DNA of 64,000 bases from Flavobacteriaceae bacterium (lineage in GTDB: Bacteria > Bacteroidota > Bacteroidia > Flavobacteriales > Flavobacteriaceae), in contig NVXD01000015.1 in the NCBI GenBank assembly GCA_002746415.1, positions 124,001-188,000 on the forward strand, read 5' to 3'. Below are positions 9,189-17,673 of this stretch, piece by piece; position 1 is the stretch's first letter, and every line of letters starts with the position of its first letter. The notes beneath the pieces were generated by a model that saw nothing but the letters and a program-made list of their open reading frames with translations, made no database searches and was not told the origin of the DNA. The position numbers were made by a program, and so were the translations under genes.

Positions 9189-9599
9189 TTATCCTTTGGA
9201 GTACAAAAAATATCCTGCTCCTATTATTAACAATGGGGAAGCAATGGATAATAGTATTATTGTCCACCTGTACAATCCCCAATATGACAAGATTTTTCTT
9301 TCATCATTATGTATAGAATATGTAATAGTTACTTTATCTCCAATTTTATAGGGCGCAGGACTTGAGCTGACTTCGCTTTTAAAGATAATTTTAGTGTTTG
9401 TTTTATCTGTAAATTCAAATACTGGTTTGTAGGTATATCCATCATCTCCACTTATTTCAATTAAATCTATAACTGTTGCCTTTGTTTTTATTCCAGTATT
9501 AATTAATTCATTTGTAATGCCATATTGTTTGGCGGCAAAATAGATTAGAACAAGAGAAATCAATAACAGGCTCCCATACAAATATTCAATCATTTTCAT
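9189..9599 (-). CDS. DUF3592 membrane protein
   Basis: 136 aa. One membrane helix at residues about 5-22, a soluble beta-rich middle (about 35-95, with KATVIDLIEISGDDGYTYKPVFEF and YKIGDKVTITYS) and a second helix at about 110-132. This is the layout of DUF3592 proteins, whose function is unknown. MKMIEYLYG starts at 9599; an internal ATG two codons later is equally possible. It stands 60 nt downstream of the sugar kinase on the same strand and could share its transcript. Confidence 0.72.
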   Translation of the reverse strand: MKMIEYLYGSLLLISLVLIYFAAKQYGITNELINTGIKTKATVIDLIEISGDDGYTYKPVFEFTDKTNTKIIFKSEVSSSPAPYKIGDKVTITYSIHNDERKILSYWGLYRWTIILLSIASPLLIIGAGYFLYSKG

Positions 9600-9659
9600 T
9601 TTTTAAATATAAATTATACCATAAACACGTATGCCAATATTTATATACCTTTTCTAAAA

Positions 9660-10604
9660 CTACTCATTTAATTGTTCTTTTGTAGGCAAGGAAGCTATCG
9701 CTCCATAATTGGTAGTAGTCAATGCTCCTGCCTTGTTAGCCTTTTTAACCATATTTAATAGCAACTGGTTGTTTTCCAAAATATCAAAGGGATTATTTAA
9801 CTCAGCTATTTGCAACAATAGGCAGCCAATAAAAGCATCTCCAGCACCAGTAGTATCAACAGGGGTCACTTTTATGCTTGGCACTGTTAGTTTTAGGTTT
9901 GGGGCACTAATATATGTTCCATCACCCCCAAGTGTAATAGCAATGATTTTAGCTCCTGTCTCATGTAGAAAAGTGCAGGCATCGTCCATGGTTTCTTTGC
10001 CAGAAATCAACCTAGCCTCTTCTATACTAAATTTGCATAAATGTGCTTTTTCAATAAATATCAACGCCTTTTTTATAAAAGTTTCCTCATTATTTTTCCA
10101 GAGGTCACTTCTATAATTTGGGTCAAAACTAATAAAGGCACCTTGAGTTAGTGCATCAAAATAATAACGTCCATAGGCTTCTTCTAGACTACCTCCTAAA
10201 AATGAGGTTGCAGCTCCAAAATGAATTAGACTTCTATTAAAATCATTCTTAAGGTTCTTATCATATTTCAATTCCTTGTCTGCCCCGCGACTAAAAACAA
10301 AATCGCGCTCCCCATCTTCAGCAAGGGAAACAAAGGCCAAGGTAGTAAAGGTTCTGGATTGTTGTGCCAAGGATATATCTACATCGTTTTCTTCAAGAAT
10401 ATGTAATAGAAATGTGCCAAAAGGGTCTTCCCCAACGCATCCTACAAAAAAACTTTTACCACCGAGTTTAGCAATGGTACAGGCAACATTTGCGGGAGCT
10501 CCGCCTGCTTTTTTAGTAAATTCTGTTGCTTTAGAAAGGTCACTTCCCTGTTTTTCAGCGACAAAATCAATTAGTAGCTCACCTATACAATACACCTTGT
10601 TCAT
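9660..10604 (-). CDS. PfkB-family carbohydrate kinase, probable fructokinase
   Basis: 314 aa. Ribokinase/PfkB fold: N-terminal GELLIDF (8-14), substrate-side GGAPANVA (34-41), and the C-terminal signature DTTGAGDAF with the GAGD anion hole at 253-256 and D256 as catalytic base. The overall match to fructokinases of the CscK/ScrK type is good, but substrate cannot be proven by eye. The start is the ATG at 10604 (MNKVYCIG); the in-frame ATG at 10631 would only add nine residues before the conserved beginning. It phosphorylates a hexose, most likely fructose, in the cytoplasm. Confidence 0.88.
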   Translation of the reverse strand: MNKVYCIGELLIDFVAEKQGSDLSKATEFTKKAGGAPANVACTIAKLGGKSFFVGCVGEDPFGTFLLHILEENDVDISLAQQSRTFTTLAFVSLAEDGERDFVFSRGADKELKYDKNLKNDFNRSLIHFGAATSFLGGSLEEAYGRYYFDALTQGAFISFDPNYRSDLWKNNEETFIKKALIFIEKAHLCKFSIEEARLISGKETMDDACTFLHETGAKIIAITLGGDGTYISAPNLKLTVPSIKVTPVDTTGAGDAFIGCLLLQIAELNNPFDILENNQLLLNMVKKANKAGALTTTNYGAIASLPTKEQLNE

Positions 10605-10678
10605 TATTCTCTCTTTTGTATATGTGCCCAAGGTAAAAATAAAAGCACAGTCAATTCAAAACTTTAAGAAAAATTATA

Positions 10679-10708
10679 TTTGTTATACCTAAATGTAGTA
10701 TCTTTTTG
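10679..10708 (+). promoter_or_regulatory. candidate promoter of the SPFH operon
   Basis: A TTTG at 10679-10682 lies 16 nt upstream of TATCTTTT (10699-10706), which is one base off the Bacteroidetes -7 element TAnnTTTG. It is 23 nt before the SPFH start codon. The spacing is slightly short, so this is a moderate call. Confidence 0.4.
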
Positions 10709-10730
10709 AAAATTAAAAAACACCATTAAC

Positions 10731-11870
10731 ATGAATTTATTTGATGAAATAAAAAAGAAACTCAGCCATGAATTTATAGATATAATTGAATGGTTAGACG
10801 ATACAAATGATACCATAGTTCATCGTTTTGAACGCTACCAGAATGAGATTAAAAATAATGCAAAACTTATAGTTAGAGAAGGGCAAACAGCTGTGTTTAT
10901 AAACGAAGGACAGTTGGCAGATGTTTTTACTCCGGGGACTTATACTTTAGACACAAAGAACCTCCCTATTTTAACAACTTTAAAAGGATGGAAATATGGT
11001 TTTGACAGCCCTTTTAAGGCTGAGGTATATTTTGTGAACTCCCGTTTGTTTACCGATGAAAAATGGGGCACCAAAAACCCTATAATATTAAGTGATGAAC
11101 GTTTTGGACTGACAGAAATACGTGCATTTGGGACGTATAGTTTTAAAATAAGTGATGCTGGTAAATTTATAGTTGATGTTGTAGGAACTGATGGAAATTT
11201 CACCAATTATGAAGTAAATGAGCACTTGAAAAGTTTGATTGTTACCCGTTTTACTGACACTGTGGGTGAGGCAAACCTTCCTATAGAGTTGTATGCCGCA
11301 AATACTTCAGAACTTTCAGAAACCTGCCAAGATGTAATGCAACCAGAATTTGGAAGGATTGGAATAGAATTGGAGAAATTCTACATTGAGAATGTCTCCA
11401 TGCCAGAAGAACTTAAGAAAGAAATCTTTGAATATAGCAGATTAGATAAATTGGACATGGGCAAATTGGCACAGTTTAAAGCCGCTAAAGCTATGGAAGA
11501 AGCTGCTAAGAATGAGGGCGGCACTGCTGGTGCTGGCATGGGCATGGGCATGGGCTTTGTTTTAGCCCAACAAATGGGGAGCATGATGAATCCTAACGCT
11601 GCCCCACAACCTTTTGGTGGACAGCCAACGCAAGGAGCTGTTGTTCCTCCACCAATACCTTCACAGGTGATGTATCATTATGCGTTGAATGCACAGCAAT
11701 TGGGCCCCGTGTCTTTGGATAAGCTAAAAGAACTTTTTGCCAATAGGACTATAAATAAAGATTCCTTGGTTTGGAAACAAGGAATGCAAAACTGGACCTC
11801 ATTAAAAGAAGTGGAAGAGCTCAAGGCGTTTTTGGGAGGAAGTACGCCACCACCATTACCAACAACATAA
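10731..11870 (+). CDS. SPFH-domain protein with C-terminal GYF_2 domain
   Basis: 379 aa. Residues about 30-250 form an SPFH/band-7-like domain of the 'virion core protein' type (REGQTAVFINEGQLADVFTPG start, ending in EYSRLDKLDMGKLAQFKAAKAMEEAA). A G/M/Q-rich linker (about 260-305, GAGMGMGMGF) leads to a GYF_2 domain at about 315-368 (YHYALNAQQLGPVSLDKLKEL, VWKQGMQNW). There is no N-terminal membrane helix, so membrane contact is probably through partners. B. subtilis YdjI is a comparable protein acting with PspA and YdjG; similarity is inferred from domain type. It is the first gene of a three-gene plus-strand run. Confidence 0.85.
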   Translation: MNLFDEIKKKLSHEFIDIIEWLDDTNDTIVHRFERYQNEIKNNAKLIVREGQTAVFINEGQLADVFTPGTYTLDTKNLPILTTLKGWKYGFDSPFKAEVYFVNSRLFTDEKWGTKNPIILSDERFGLTEIRAFGTYSFKISDAGKFIVDVVGTDGNFTNYEVNEHLKSLIVTRFTDTVGEANLPIELYAANTSELSETCQDVMQPEFGRIGIELEKFYIENVSMPEELKKEIFEYSRLDKLDMGKLAQFKAAKAMEEAAKNEGGTAGAGMGMGMGFVLAQQMGSMMNPNAAPQPFGGQPTQGAVVPPPIPSQVMYHYALNAQQLGPVSLDKLKELFANRTINKDSLVWKQGMQNWTSLKEVEELKAFLGGSTPPPLPTT

Positions 11871-11932
11871 GATTTCGTATTGATTTTTTTTATACCGGAT
11901 TTCCGTTTTTATGGAAATGACAGATAGCATAC

Positions 11933-13015
11933 ATGGAGGAAACCCTTACATCTGAAGATAAAAAATCTTGTGCCAGTTGTGGTGCTGAATTAAAATACAA
12001 ACCAGGTTCGCATCAATTAAAATGCGGGTACTGTGGGTATGAAGAATATATAGAACAAACCAAAAGTAGTTTTGAGGAATTAGAATTACAGCACTATTTA
12101 AAAGTAGTTGGCGAGAATGCTTATACAGAGACCATTAGTCTGCTTCATTGTAAAAACTGTAGCGCTAACCAGCATGTAGAGGAAAACTACAAATCGCTGT
12201 CTTGTGTTTATTGTGGGGAACCGTTGATAAAAGAGGATACAAATGAAGAGGGGTGGATTCTGCCCGGAGCAATAGTTCCCTTTCAATTAGATGCTAGGAA
12301 GGCAAAGGGTATTTTTAAAAAATGGGTTGCTAAAATATGGTTTGCTCCAAATAACCTAAAAAGAGCCTCTTTAGACCTAGAAGGATTACATGGATTATAC
12401 CTTCCTTATTGGACCTTTGATGCGCAATTGTATGCTTCATACCAAGGAATGCGCGGAGATTATTATTATGTTACTGAAACCTATAGAACCAAAAATGGAA
12501 CACGGACAAGACAGGTGAGAAAAACCAGGTGGTCCCCTGCTTCTGGTGATGTAAATGGTTTCATAGATGATATTTTAATCAATGCTTCAGAAAAGAAACG
12601 AAGAGATATCCCATCCAAGATAGCGCATTGGAGTTTAAAAGAGTTGGTAGTTTTTAATACAAAATACCTCTCAGGATTTGTAACAGAGAAATATACTATC
12701 TCTTTAAAAGATGGACATCATCAATCTTTTCAAGAAGCCAAGGAAATTGCGCATAATTGGATTCGCCAAGATATTGGTGGTGATACGCAACGTATTCAGA
12801 GTACGGATATAAAATTATCTGAGGAAACATTTAAACACATTCTTTTGCCCGTCTATATTAGTTCTTATGATTATAATGGAAAGGAGTTTCATTTTTATAT
12901 TAATGGACAAACGGGTGAGATAAGTGGTAAGCGGCCGTATTCTTTCTGGAAAATATTCTTTTTAGTGTTACTGATTGTTGTAATTATAGCAGTAATTGCG
13001 ATTTTTGCACAATGA
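11933..13015 (+). CDS. zinc-ribbon protein with C-terminal membrane anchor (YdjG-like)
   Basis: 360 aa. Two zinc ribbons at the N-terminus: CASC and CGYC (about residues 13-35), then CKNC and CVYC (about 63-87). A long soluble part (about 100-330) includes LPYWTFDA and a basic segment RTKNGTRTRQVRKTRW. The C-terminus is one strongly hydrophobic helix (about 337-358). Such proteins are often mislabelled as helicases because of the zinc ribbon, but no helicase motif is present. The gap to the SPFH gene is 62 nt, and its end overlaps the phosphatase start by 4 nt (ATGA). A membrane-anchored adaptor for the SPFH protein is the best inference. Confidence 0.8.
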   Translation: MEETLTSEDKKSCASCGAELKYKPGSHQLKCGYCGYEEYIEQTKSSFEELELQHYLKVVGENAYTETISLLHCKNCSANQHVEENYKSLSCVYCGEPLIKEDTNEEGWILPGAIVPFQLDARKAKGIFKKWVAKIWFAPNNLKRASLDLEGLHGLYLPYWTFDAQLYASYQGMRGDYYYVTETYRTKNGTRTRQVRKTRWSPASGDVNGFIDDILINASEKKRRDIPSKIAHWSLKELVVFNTKYLSGFVTEKYTISLKDGHHQSFQEAKEIAHNWIRQDIGGDTQRIQSTDIKLSEETFKHILLPVYISSYDYNGKEFHFYINGQTGEISGKRPYSFWKIFFLVLLIVVIIAVIAIFAQ

Positions 13016-13737
13016 GAACATTGGTAATTGGTGACATACATTCTAGTCTTGAAGCATTGCAACAGCTATTGGTAAAAGCAAAAATATCCACAGAAGACAC
13101 CTTAATTTTTTTGGGAGACTATGTAGACGGTTGGAGTGAAGCAGTAGAGACGGTCAGTTTTTTAATTGAATTAAGGAAATCTCATAGGTGTATTTTTTTA
13201 AAGGGGAACCATGATGAACTTTGTTATGAATGGTTAACAAAGAGAGAAAATAATCCAACATGGTTGGCGCATGGAGGTACAGCAACTAGAAGCTCTTATG
13301 AAAAGATTGATGCGCCTACATTGAACACCCACCTTTCTTTTTATGAAAGCCTACAGCATTATCATTTGGATGCTCAAAACAGATTGTTTCTTCATGCAGG
13401 GTTTACCAATCTAAAAGGAGTTGATTTTGAGTATTTTACAAAGACTTTCTATTGGGATAGAACGCTGTGGGAATTAGCACTTTCATTGAATCCAGATATG
13501 AAAGAAGACCATGCCTTTTATCCAAAACGGTTGAGGTGTTATAAAGAAATCTTTATTGGACATACCCCCCTGACAAAAATAGGTAAAACCACCCCTTTTA
13601 ATGCCGCCAACGTTTGGAATATAGATACGGGTGCTGCTTTTAAAGGCCCTTTGACTATTATGGATGTGGACACCAAAGAGTTTTGGCAAAGTGAGCCAGT
13701 ACATACGCTCTATGCCAATGAAAAAGGGCGGAATTAA
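13012..13737 (+). CDS. calcineurin-like metallophosphatase (PPP family)
   Basis: 241 aa. All five blocks of the PPP-type metallophosphatase are visible: GDIH (residues 7-10), GDYVDG (31-36), GNHDE (67-71), the LFLHAG histidine block (about 126-131) and IGHTP (about 182-186). This group contains serine/threonine protein phosphatases such as PrpE-like enzymes and diadenosine tetraphosphatases; which substrate applies cannot be told. Its ATG lies in the stop of the zinc-ribbon gene (ATGA), so it is translationally coupled to the SPFH operon. Confidence 0.88.
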   Translation: MRTLVIGDIHSSLEALQQLLVKAKISTEDTLIFLGDYVDGWSEAVETVSFLIELRKSHRCIFLKGNHDELCYEWLTKRENNPTWLAHGGTATRSSYEKIDAPTLNTHLSFYESLQHYHLDAQNRLFLHAGFTNLKGVDFEYFTKTFYWDRTLWELALSLNPDMKEDHAFYPKRLRCYKEIFIGHTPLTKIGKTTPFNAANVWNIDTGAAFKGPLTIMDVDTKEFWQSEPVHTLYANEKGRN

Positions 13738-13798
13738 ATTAAGGGTTCATTATGAGTAAATAACCTAATAAATACCGACCTTTACAAAAAGGTATTTT

Positions 13799-14803
13799 AT
13801 GTCTGCAAAGAATATTAGGATAGAGGTGATGAAGGCCATTGAAGGCAAAGTAGATGGGTTTATAGAATCCTATCTAACTCCTATTGAAACAATCTGGCAG
13901 CCCACAGATTTTTTACCAGATCCACAAAGTGAAAATTTTCTTGAAGAGGTAGCCCAGATTCGGGAAGAATCTAAGGAATTAGGATATGACTTTTGGGTGA
14001 CTATGGTTGCAGATACCGTTACCGAAGAAGCATTACCAACATATGAATCTTGGTTAATGGATGTTGAAGGGATAGACCAACACGGAGGTTATGGAGAAAA
14101 ACAAAATGGATGGTCTAAATGGGTGCGTCAATGGACTGCCGAGGAGAACCGCCATGGAGATGTCCTTAATAAATATCTTTATTTATCTGGAAGGGTAAAC
14201 ATGCGTGAGGTTGAAGTAACTACACAACATTTAATTGCGGATGGTTTTGATATTGGAACAGATAGAGATCCCTATAAAAACTTTGTGTATACTTCTTTTC
14301 AAGAATTGGCAACTAACATTTCTCACAAAAGAGTTGGGCAAATGGCCAAGAAAAAAGGGAATAAATTATTGGCAAAAATGTGTACCATTATTGCTGGTGA
14401 TGAAATGAGACATCACTTGGCTTATAGAGAATTTATAAAAACCATTTTTGAACATGACCCAAGTCAGATGATGCTAGCTTTTGCAGATATGATGAAAAGG
14501 AAAATTGTTATGCCTGCCCATTTTTTAAGAGAAACAGGAGAAAGTATTGGTGCTGCATTTGAAAATTTTTCAGAATGCGCTCAAAACCTTGGAGTTTATA
14601 CTGCTCAAGATTATATAGAGATTCTTAGAAAATTGAATACTTATTGGGAGATAGATGCAATTAGGTCTCTAAATGATGAAGCAGAAAAAGCAAGAGATTA
14701 TTTAATGAAACTTCCAGACAGGTTACAACGTATTTCGGAAAGAATGAAACTTGTTGAAACCCAACATAAATTTAAGTGGGTTGAAGCAAATGGAATGATA
14801 TAG
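13799..14803 (+). CDS. acyl-ACP desaturase, diiron type
   Basis: 334 aa. Soluble ferritin-like diiron desaturase (plant stearoyl-ACP desaturase family). Iron-ligand motifs are EENRH at residues 115-119 and DEMRH at 201-205, with further glutamates at E77 and E169. Length and the WSKWVRQWTAEENRHGD block are typical. It introduces a double bond into acyl-ACP, adjusting membrane fluidity. Start is ATG at 13799; a short hairpin-capable segment (ACCTTT 13778-13783 with AAAGGT 13788-13793) sits just before it. Ends at a strong terminator. Confidence 0.93.
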   Translation: MSAKNIRIEVMKAIEGKVDGFIESYLTPIETIWQPTDFLPDPQSENFLEEVAQIREESKELGYDFWVTMVADTVTEEALPTYESWLMDVEGIDQHGGYGEKQNGWSKWVRQWTAEENRHGDVLNKYLYLSGRVNMREVEVTTQHLIADGFDIGTDRDPYKNFVYTSFQELATNISHKRVGQMAKKKGNKLLAKMCTIIAGDEMRHHLAYREFIKTIFEHDPSQMMLAFADMMKRKIVMPAHFLRETGESIGAAFENFSECAQNLGVYTAQDYIEILRKLNTYWEIDAIRSLNDEAEKARDYLMKLPDRLQRISERMKLVETQHKFKWVEANGMI

Positions 14804-14824
14804 CGCTCATACATTTGAGTTCAT

Positions 14825-14858
14825 AAAAAAATCGGTTCACATTGTGAACCGATTTTTT
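14825..14858. terminator. bidirectional intrinsic terminator
   Basis: Perfect stem ATCGGTTCAC (14831-14840) / GTGAACCGAT (14844-14853) with a 3-nt loop, flanked by A6 on the left and T6 on the right. It lies between the convergent desaturase and HhH genes and can terminate both strands. Confidence 0.92.
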
Positions 14859-14862
14859 AGTT

Positions 14863-15402
14863 TTATAATTTACCATGTTTGTGTTCTTCTTGCCATTTAT
14901 GAAGTTTTTCCCATTGCCCTTTATGGCACAATTTAGCTTGCATAGGCCATGAGGCGGGGTCGTGAATTTTATAGCGATTACCAGCAGAGCTTAAAACTTC
15001 CTGACATTTAGCAACCTTACATTCAGAAAGAGCTTTCCATGTTTTAATGTCAAAATTATGGAACAAGCCTTCAATTTTAGGACCTATACCTTCTACGACT
15101 TTTAAATCATCTAGACTAACGGGTTTACCAAGAATACTCCTGACGAATTTAGCGTCATAAGGAGCAGCTGCTGTGGCTTTGGGGGCTATAGAAGAAGGGC
15201 TTGTTTTGGGGGCTTGTTTTTTGCATGCTTCCAAATCAGCTTCTAATTTTTTATTTTTATCGGTTAAGGCTTTTACGTTTTCAGAATCGACAGGATTAGT
15301 TTCACTCGCTGACTTTCCAATTAAATAGCCAAATATTGCGCAGATTATTCCAACTAGTCCAATTATCAACCAGCACCAGATATTCATATTTTCAAAATCC
15401 AT
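14863..15402 (-). CDS. membrane protein with helix-hairpin-helix domain
   Basis: 179 aa. One N-terminal membrane helix (about 8-28, WCWLIIGLVGIICAIFGYLIG), a short coiled-coil-like segment (about 40-62), a P/S/A-rich linker and a C-terminal helix-hairpin-helix domain from about 96 (LKVVEGIGPKIEGLFHNFDI). The 'DDLKxVEGIGPKI' motif is that of the 'predicted flap endonuclease-1-like 5' nuclease' HhH proteins, for which no nuclease activity is established. It is 4 nt downstream of the terminator and about 27 nt from the next small membrane gene upstream on the same strand. Confidence 0.72.
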   Translation of the reverse strand: MDFENMNIWCWLIIGLVGIICAIFGYLIGKSASETNPVDSENVKALTDKNKKLEADLEACKKQAPKTSPSSIAPKATAAAPYDAKFVRSILGKPVSLDDLKVVEGIGPKIEGLFHNFDIKTWKALSECKVAKCQEVLSSAGNRYKIHDPASWPMQAKLCHKGQWEKLHKWQEEHKHGKL

Positions 15403-15428
15403 ATAAAATAATTTAAGCGTTAATGATT

Positions 15429-15584
15429 TTAATTTAATGTGTCTGTTGTTTCAGGAATCACCTTCTCTACACCAGAAACTTCTTCAGCGGTCATGCCACA
15501 TTCACTGCAATAGGAAATGAAAAAATAAGTTCCTGCAAGAATGGTTATTATAATTCCCACCAGATTGGTTGTTTTTTTCGTCAT
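15429..15584 (-). CDS. small single-pass membrane protein
   Basis: 51 aa from the ATG at 15584 (MTKKTTNLVGI); a longer form from 15611 would add nine residues. One membrane helix (LVGIIITILAGTYFFISYCSEC), two cysteines right after it (SYCSEC) and an acidic tail. No family recognised. It precedes the HhH membrane protein on the same strand, 26 nt apart, so the two may form a unit. Confidence 0.55.
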   Translation of the reverse strand: MTKKTTNLVGIIITILAGTYFFISYCSECGMTAEEVSGVEKVIPETTDTLN

Positions 15585-15837
15585 TGCTAATAAAGATTTA
15601 GTATTGGACATACAATGTATTAAAAAAACTCAATAAAATGTTAAAATATTAACATTAAATATTGATTATCAATGTCTAAGAAATGTTATCGATAAAAAAC
15701 AGAAAAATCACTACAATGTTATAAATGTAGACTAAAGATAAAAATGTACCAGATATACAATTTTTGGCACCATTTATGTATATAATAATTTAATGAAGAC
15801 ATTTTTACGGAACTTAGAGAAAACATTTTGAATCTGA

Positions 15838-15877
15838 CCCCAATTTCTCCCAACAACGTTTGGCATTGAGATAGGGG
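15838..15877. repeat. bulged inverted repeat
   Basis: Nested complementary arms: CCCC (15838-15841) with GGGG (15874-15877), CTC (15847-15849) with GAG (15868-15870), and CCAA (15850-15853) with TTGG (15860-15863), with asymmetric internal loops. No U-tract follows on either strand. The arrangement is regular, but its role is unknown. Confidence 0.5.
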
Positions 15878-15912
15878 TTAAGAATATTTTGAGTTAGTTT
15901 GTTTAGTTTATT

Positions 15913-15953
15913 AAAACCCGTTACAACTCCTGACATAGAGTTTTGCGGGTTTT
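15913..15953. terminator. probable terminator hairpin downstream of the aldehyde dehydrogenase
   Basis: Outer arms AAAACCCG (15913-15920) and CGGGTTTT (15946-15953) with inner arms AACTC (15925-15929) and GAGTT (15938-15942). On the minus strand it would follow the aldehyde dehydrogenase stop by about 80 nt; the T-tract after the stem is short, so efficiency is uncertain. Confidence 0.5.
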
Positions 15954-16031
15954 ATGCTTACTAATAATGGTTTCAAAAGCTTTCAGAATTATTAAGAACT
16001 CAAATTTATGCTGGTCCTGAAAAGTACGGGA

Positions 16032-17585
16032 TTATAAATCAAATTTGATGCCTTGAGCCAAGGGTAATTCAGTAGTATAGTTAATTGTATTTGTTTGTCT
16101 TCGCATATATACTTTCCAAGCATCAGATCCCGATTCTCTACCTCCACCAGTTTCTTTTTCTCCACCAAATGCGCCTCCTATCTCTGCGCCACTTGTTCCA
16201 ATATTTACATTGGCAATTCCACAATCGCTTCCGGAAACGGATAAAAATAATTCCGCTTCACGTAGATTATTGGTCATAATAGCCGAAGACAGTCCTTGTA
16301 CCACTCCATTTTGTATGGCAATGGCATTTTCTACACTACCAGAATATTTTAGTAAATATAATACAGGAGCAAAAGTTTCATGTTGTACGATTTCAAAATC
16401 CGGATTAGCTTCTGCAATAGCTGGTTTCACATAACAACCACTCTCATAACCTTTCCCAGAAAGCACCCCGCCTTCAACAATCAATCTACCACCTTCAGTA
16501 ACAACTTTAGATAAAGCGTTTTTGTACATGGCTACAGCATCAGTATCAATCAATGGTCCAACATGATTATTTTCATCTAGGGGATTACCAATACGCAATT
16601 GTTTGTAAGCGTCCACCAAAGTATTTTTTACTTTATCATACAAGGACTCGTGAATAATTAACCTACGGGTCGAAGTACAACGCTGGCCGGCTGTGCCCAC
16701 AGCACCGAATACCGCTCCTATTATGGTCATTTTTATATCAGCATCAGGAGTAACTATGATGGCATTGTTTCCACCAAGTTCCAATAAAGATTTTCCCAAA
16801 CGGGCTGCAACAGTTTGTGCCACGATCTTACCCATTCTAATGGAACCAGTCGCGGAGACTAATGGAATTCGTTTGTCATGAGTCATCAATTCACCTACAT
16901 TATAATCTCCATTAATCAGACAAGAAATTCCTTCTGGCAATTTATTTTCCTTTAAAACCTCAGCAATGATATTTTGACAAGCTATTCCACAAAGAGGTGC
17001 TTTTTCAGATGGTTTCCATATACACACATCGCCGCAAATCCAAGCTAAAGCTGTATTCCAAGCCCAAACAGCCACTGGGAAGTTAAAGGCAGATATAATA
17101 CCTACAATTCCCAAGGCGTGGTATTGTTCATACATTCGATGCCCTGGTCTTTCTGAATGCATTGTTAAGCCATGAAGTTGTCTGGATAGTCCAACCGCAA
17201 AATCGCAGATATCAATCATTTCTTGGACTTCTCCCAAACCTTCTTGATAGGATTTTCCCATTTCATAAGAAACCAATTTTCCAAGTGCTTCTTTATGCTC
17301 GCGTAATTTTTCTCCGAATTGGCGCACTATTTCTCCTCTAAGTGGAGCAGGTTTCGTTTTCCAAGACATGAAAGCATTTGTAGCAGTGTCCATAGCTTTT
17401 TCATAATCAGCTGCAGTAGTTGTTTTGACTTTTGCTATCAAGGTGCCATCTACAGGAGAGTAAGACGCAATAATGTCGCCGGAGCCAAAATTGTTGGAAC
17501 CCGTTGAAGTGCCATCATTAATATCACGTATTCCCAATTGCTTCAGGGCTTCTTGTATTCCAAAATCGACTGCAGAAACTTTCAT
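16032..17585 (-). CDS. aldehyde dehydrogenase, ALDH7 (aminoadipic semialdehyde dehydrogenase-like)
   Basis: 517 aa. NAD(P)-dependent aldehyde dehydrogenase with the oxyanion/cofactor segment SAFNFPVAVWAWNTALAWI (165-183), catalytic E269 in LLELGGNNA and nucleophile C303 in GQRCTSTRR. The GQRCTSTRR and AFGGEKETGGGRESGSDAWK blocks point to the ALDH7 group, which oxidises 2-aminoadipic semialdehyde/piperideine-6-carboxylate in lysine breakdown. It lies downstream of hydroxyanthranilate dioxygenase with DUF1304 between, so a role in kynurenine or aminomuconate oxidation is also possible. Sequence favours ALDH7, context favours tryptophan; unresolved. Confidence 0.88.
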   Translation of the reverse strand: MKVSAVDFGIQEALKQLGIRDINDGTSTGSNNFGSGDIIASYSPVDGTLIAKVKTTTAADYEKAMDTATNAFMSWKTKPAPLRGEIVRQFGEKLREHKEALGKLVSYEMGKSYQEGLGEVQEMIDICDFAVGLSRQLHGLTMHSERPGHRMYEQYHALGIVGIISAFNFPVAVWAWNTALAWICGDVCIWKPSEKAPLCGIACQNIIAEVLKENKLPEGISCLINGDYNVGELMTHDKRIPLVSATGSIRMGKIVAQTVAARLGKSLLELGGNNAIIVTPDADIKMTIIGAVFGAVGTAGQRCTSTRRLIIHESLYDKVKNTLVDAYKQLRIGNPLDENNHVGPLIDTDAVAMYKNALSKVVTEGGRLIVEGGVLSGKGYESGCYVKPAIAEANPDFEIVQHETFAPVLYLLKYSGSVENAIAIQNGVVQGLSSAIMTNNLREAELFLSVSGSDCGIANVNIGTSGAEIGGAFGGEKETGGGRESGSDAWKVYMRRQTNTINYTTELPLAQGIKFDL

Positions 17586-17673
17586 TTTGTAACTTTTAGT
17601 AGTGTAATTGTTATAATTTTGACAAAACTACAAATTAATTGTGGTTTTTATACTGAAGAGCGCATTCAAATAT

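Larger units (their letters stand above)
15612..16031. other. 420-bp non-coding gap with two structured elements
   Basis: No plausible gene in either strand. The right half of this gap contains two inverted-repeat structures (15838-15877 and 15913-15953, listed separately). The left part (15612-15830) is AT-rich and should include the promoter of the small membrane gene on the minus strand; no confident box is seen. Confidence 0.6.

Noticed and set aside
13778-13798. Ribosome-site riboswitch before the desaturase
   Set aside because: The stem is only 6 bp with a 4-nt loop in AT-rich sequence, and no partner structure exists.
15838-15953. Integron attC-like site
   Set aside because: The RYYYAAC/GTTRRRY core pairs are not present and there is no integrase or cassette array.
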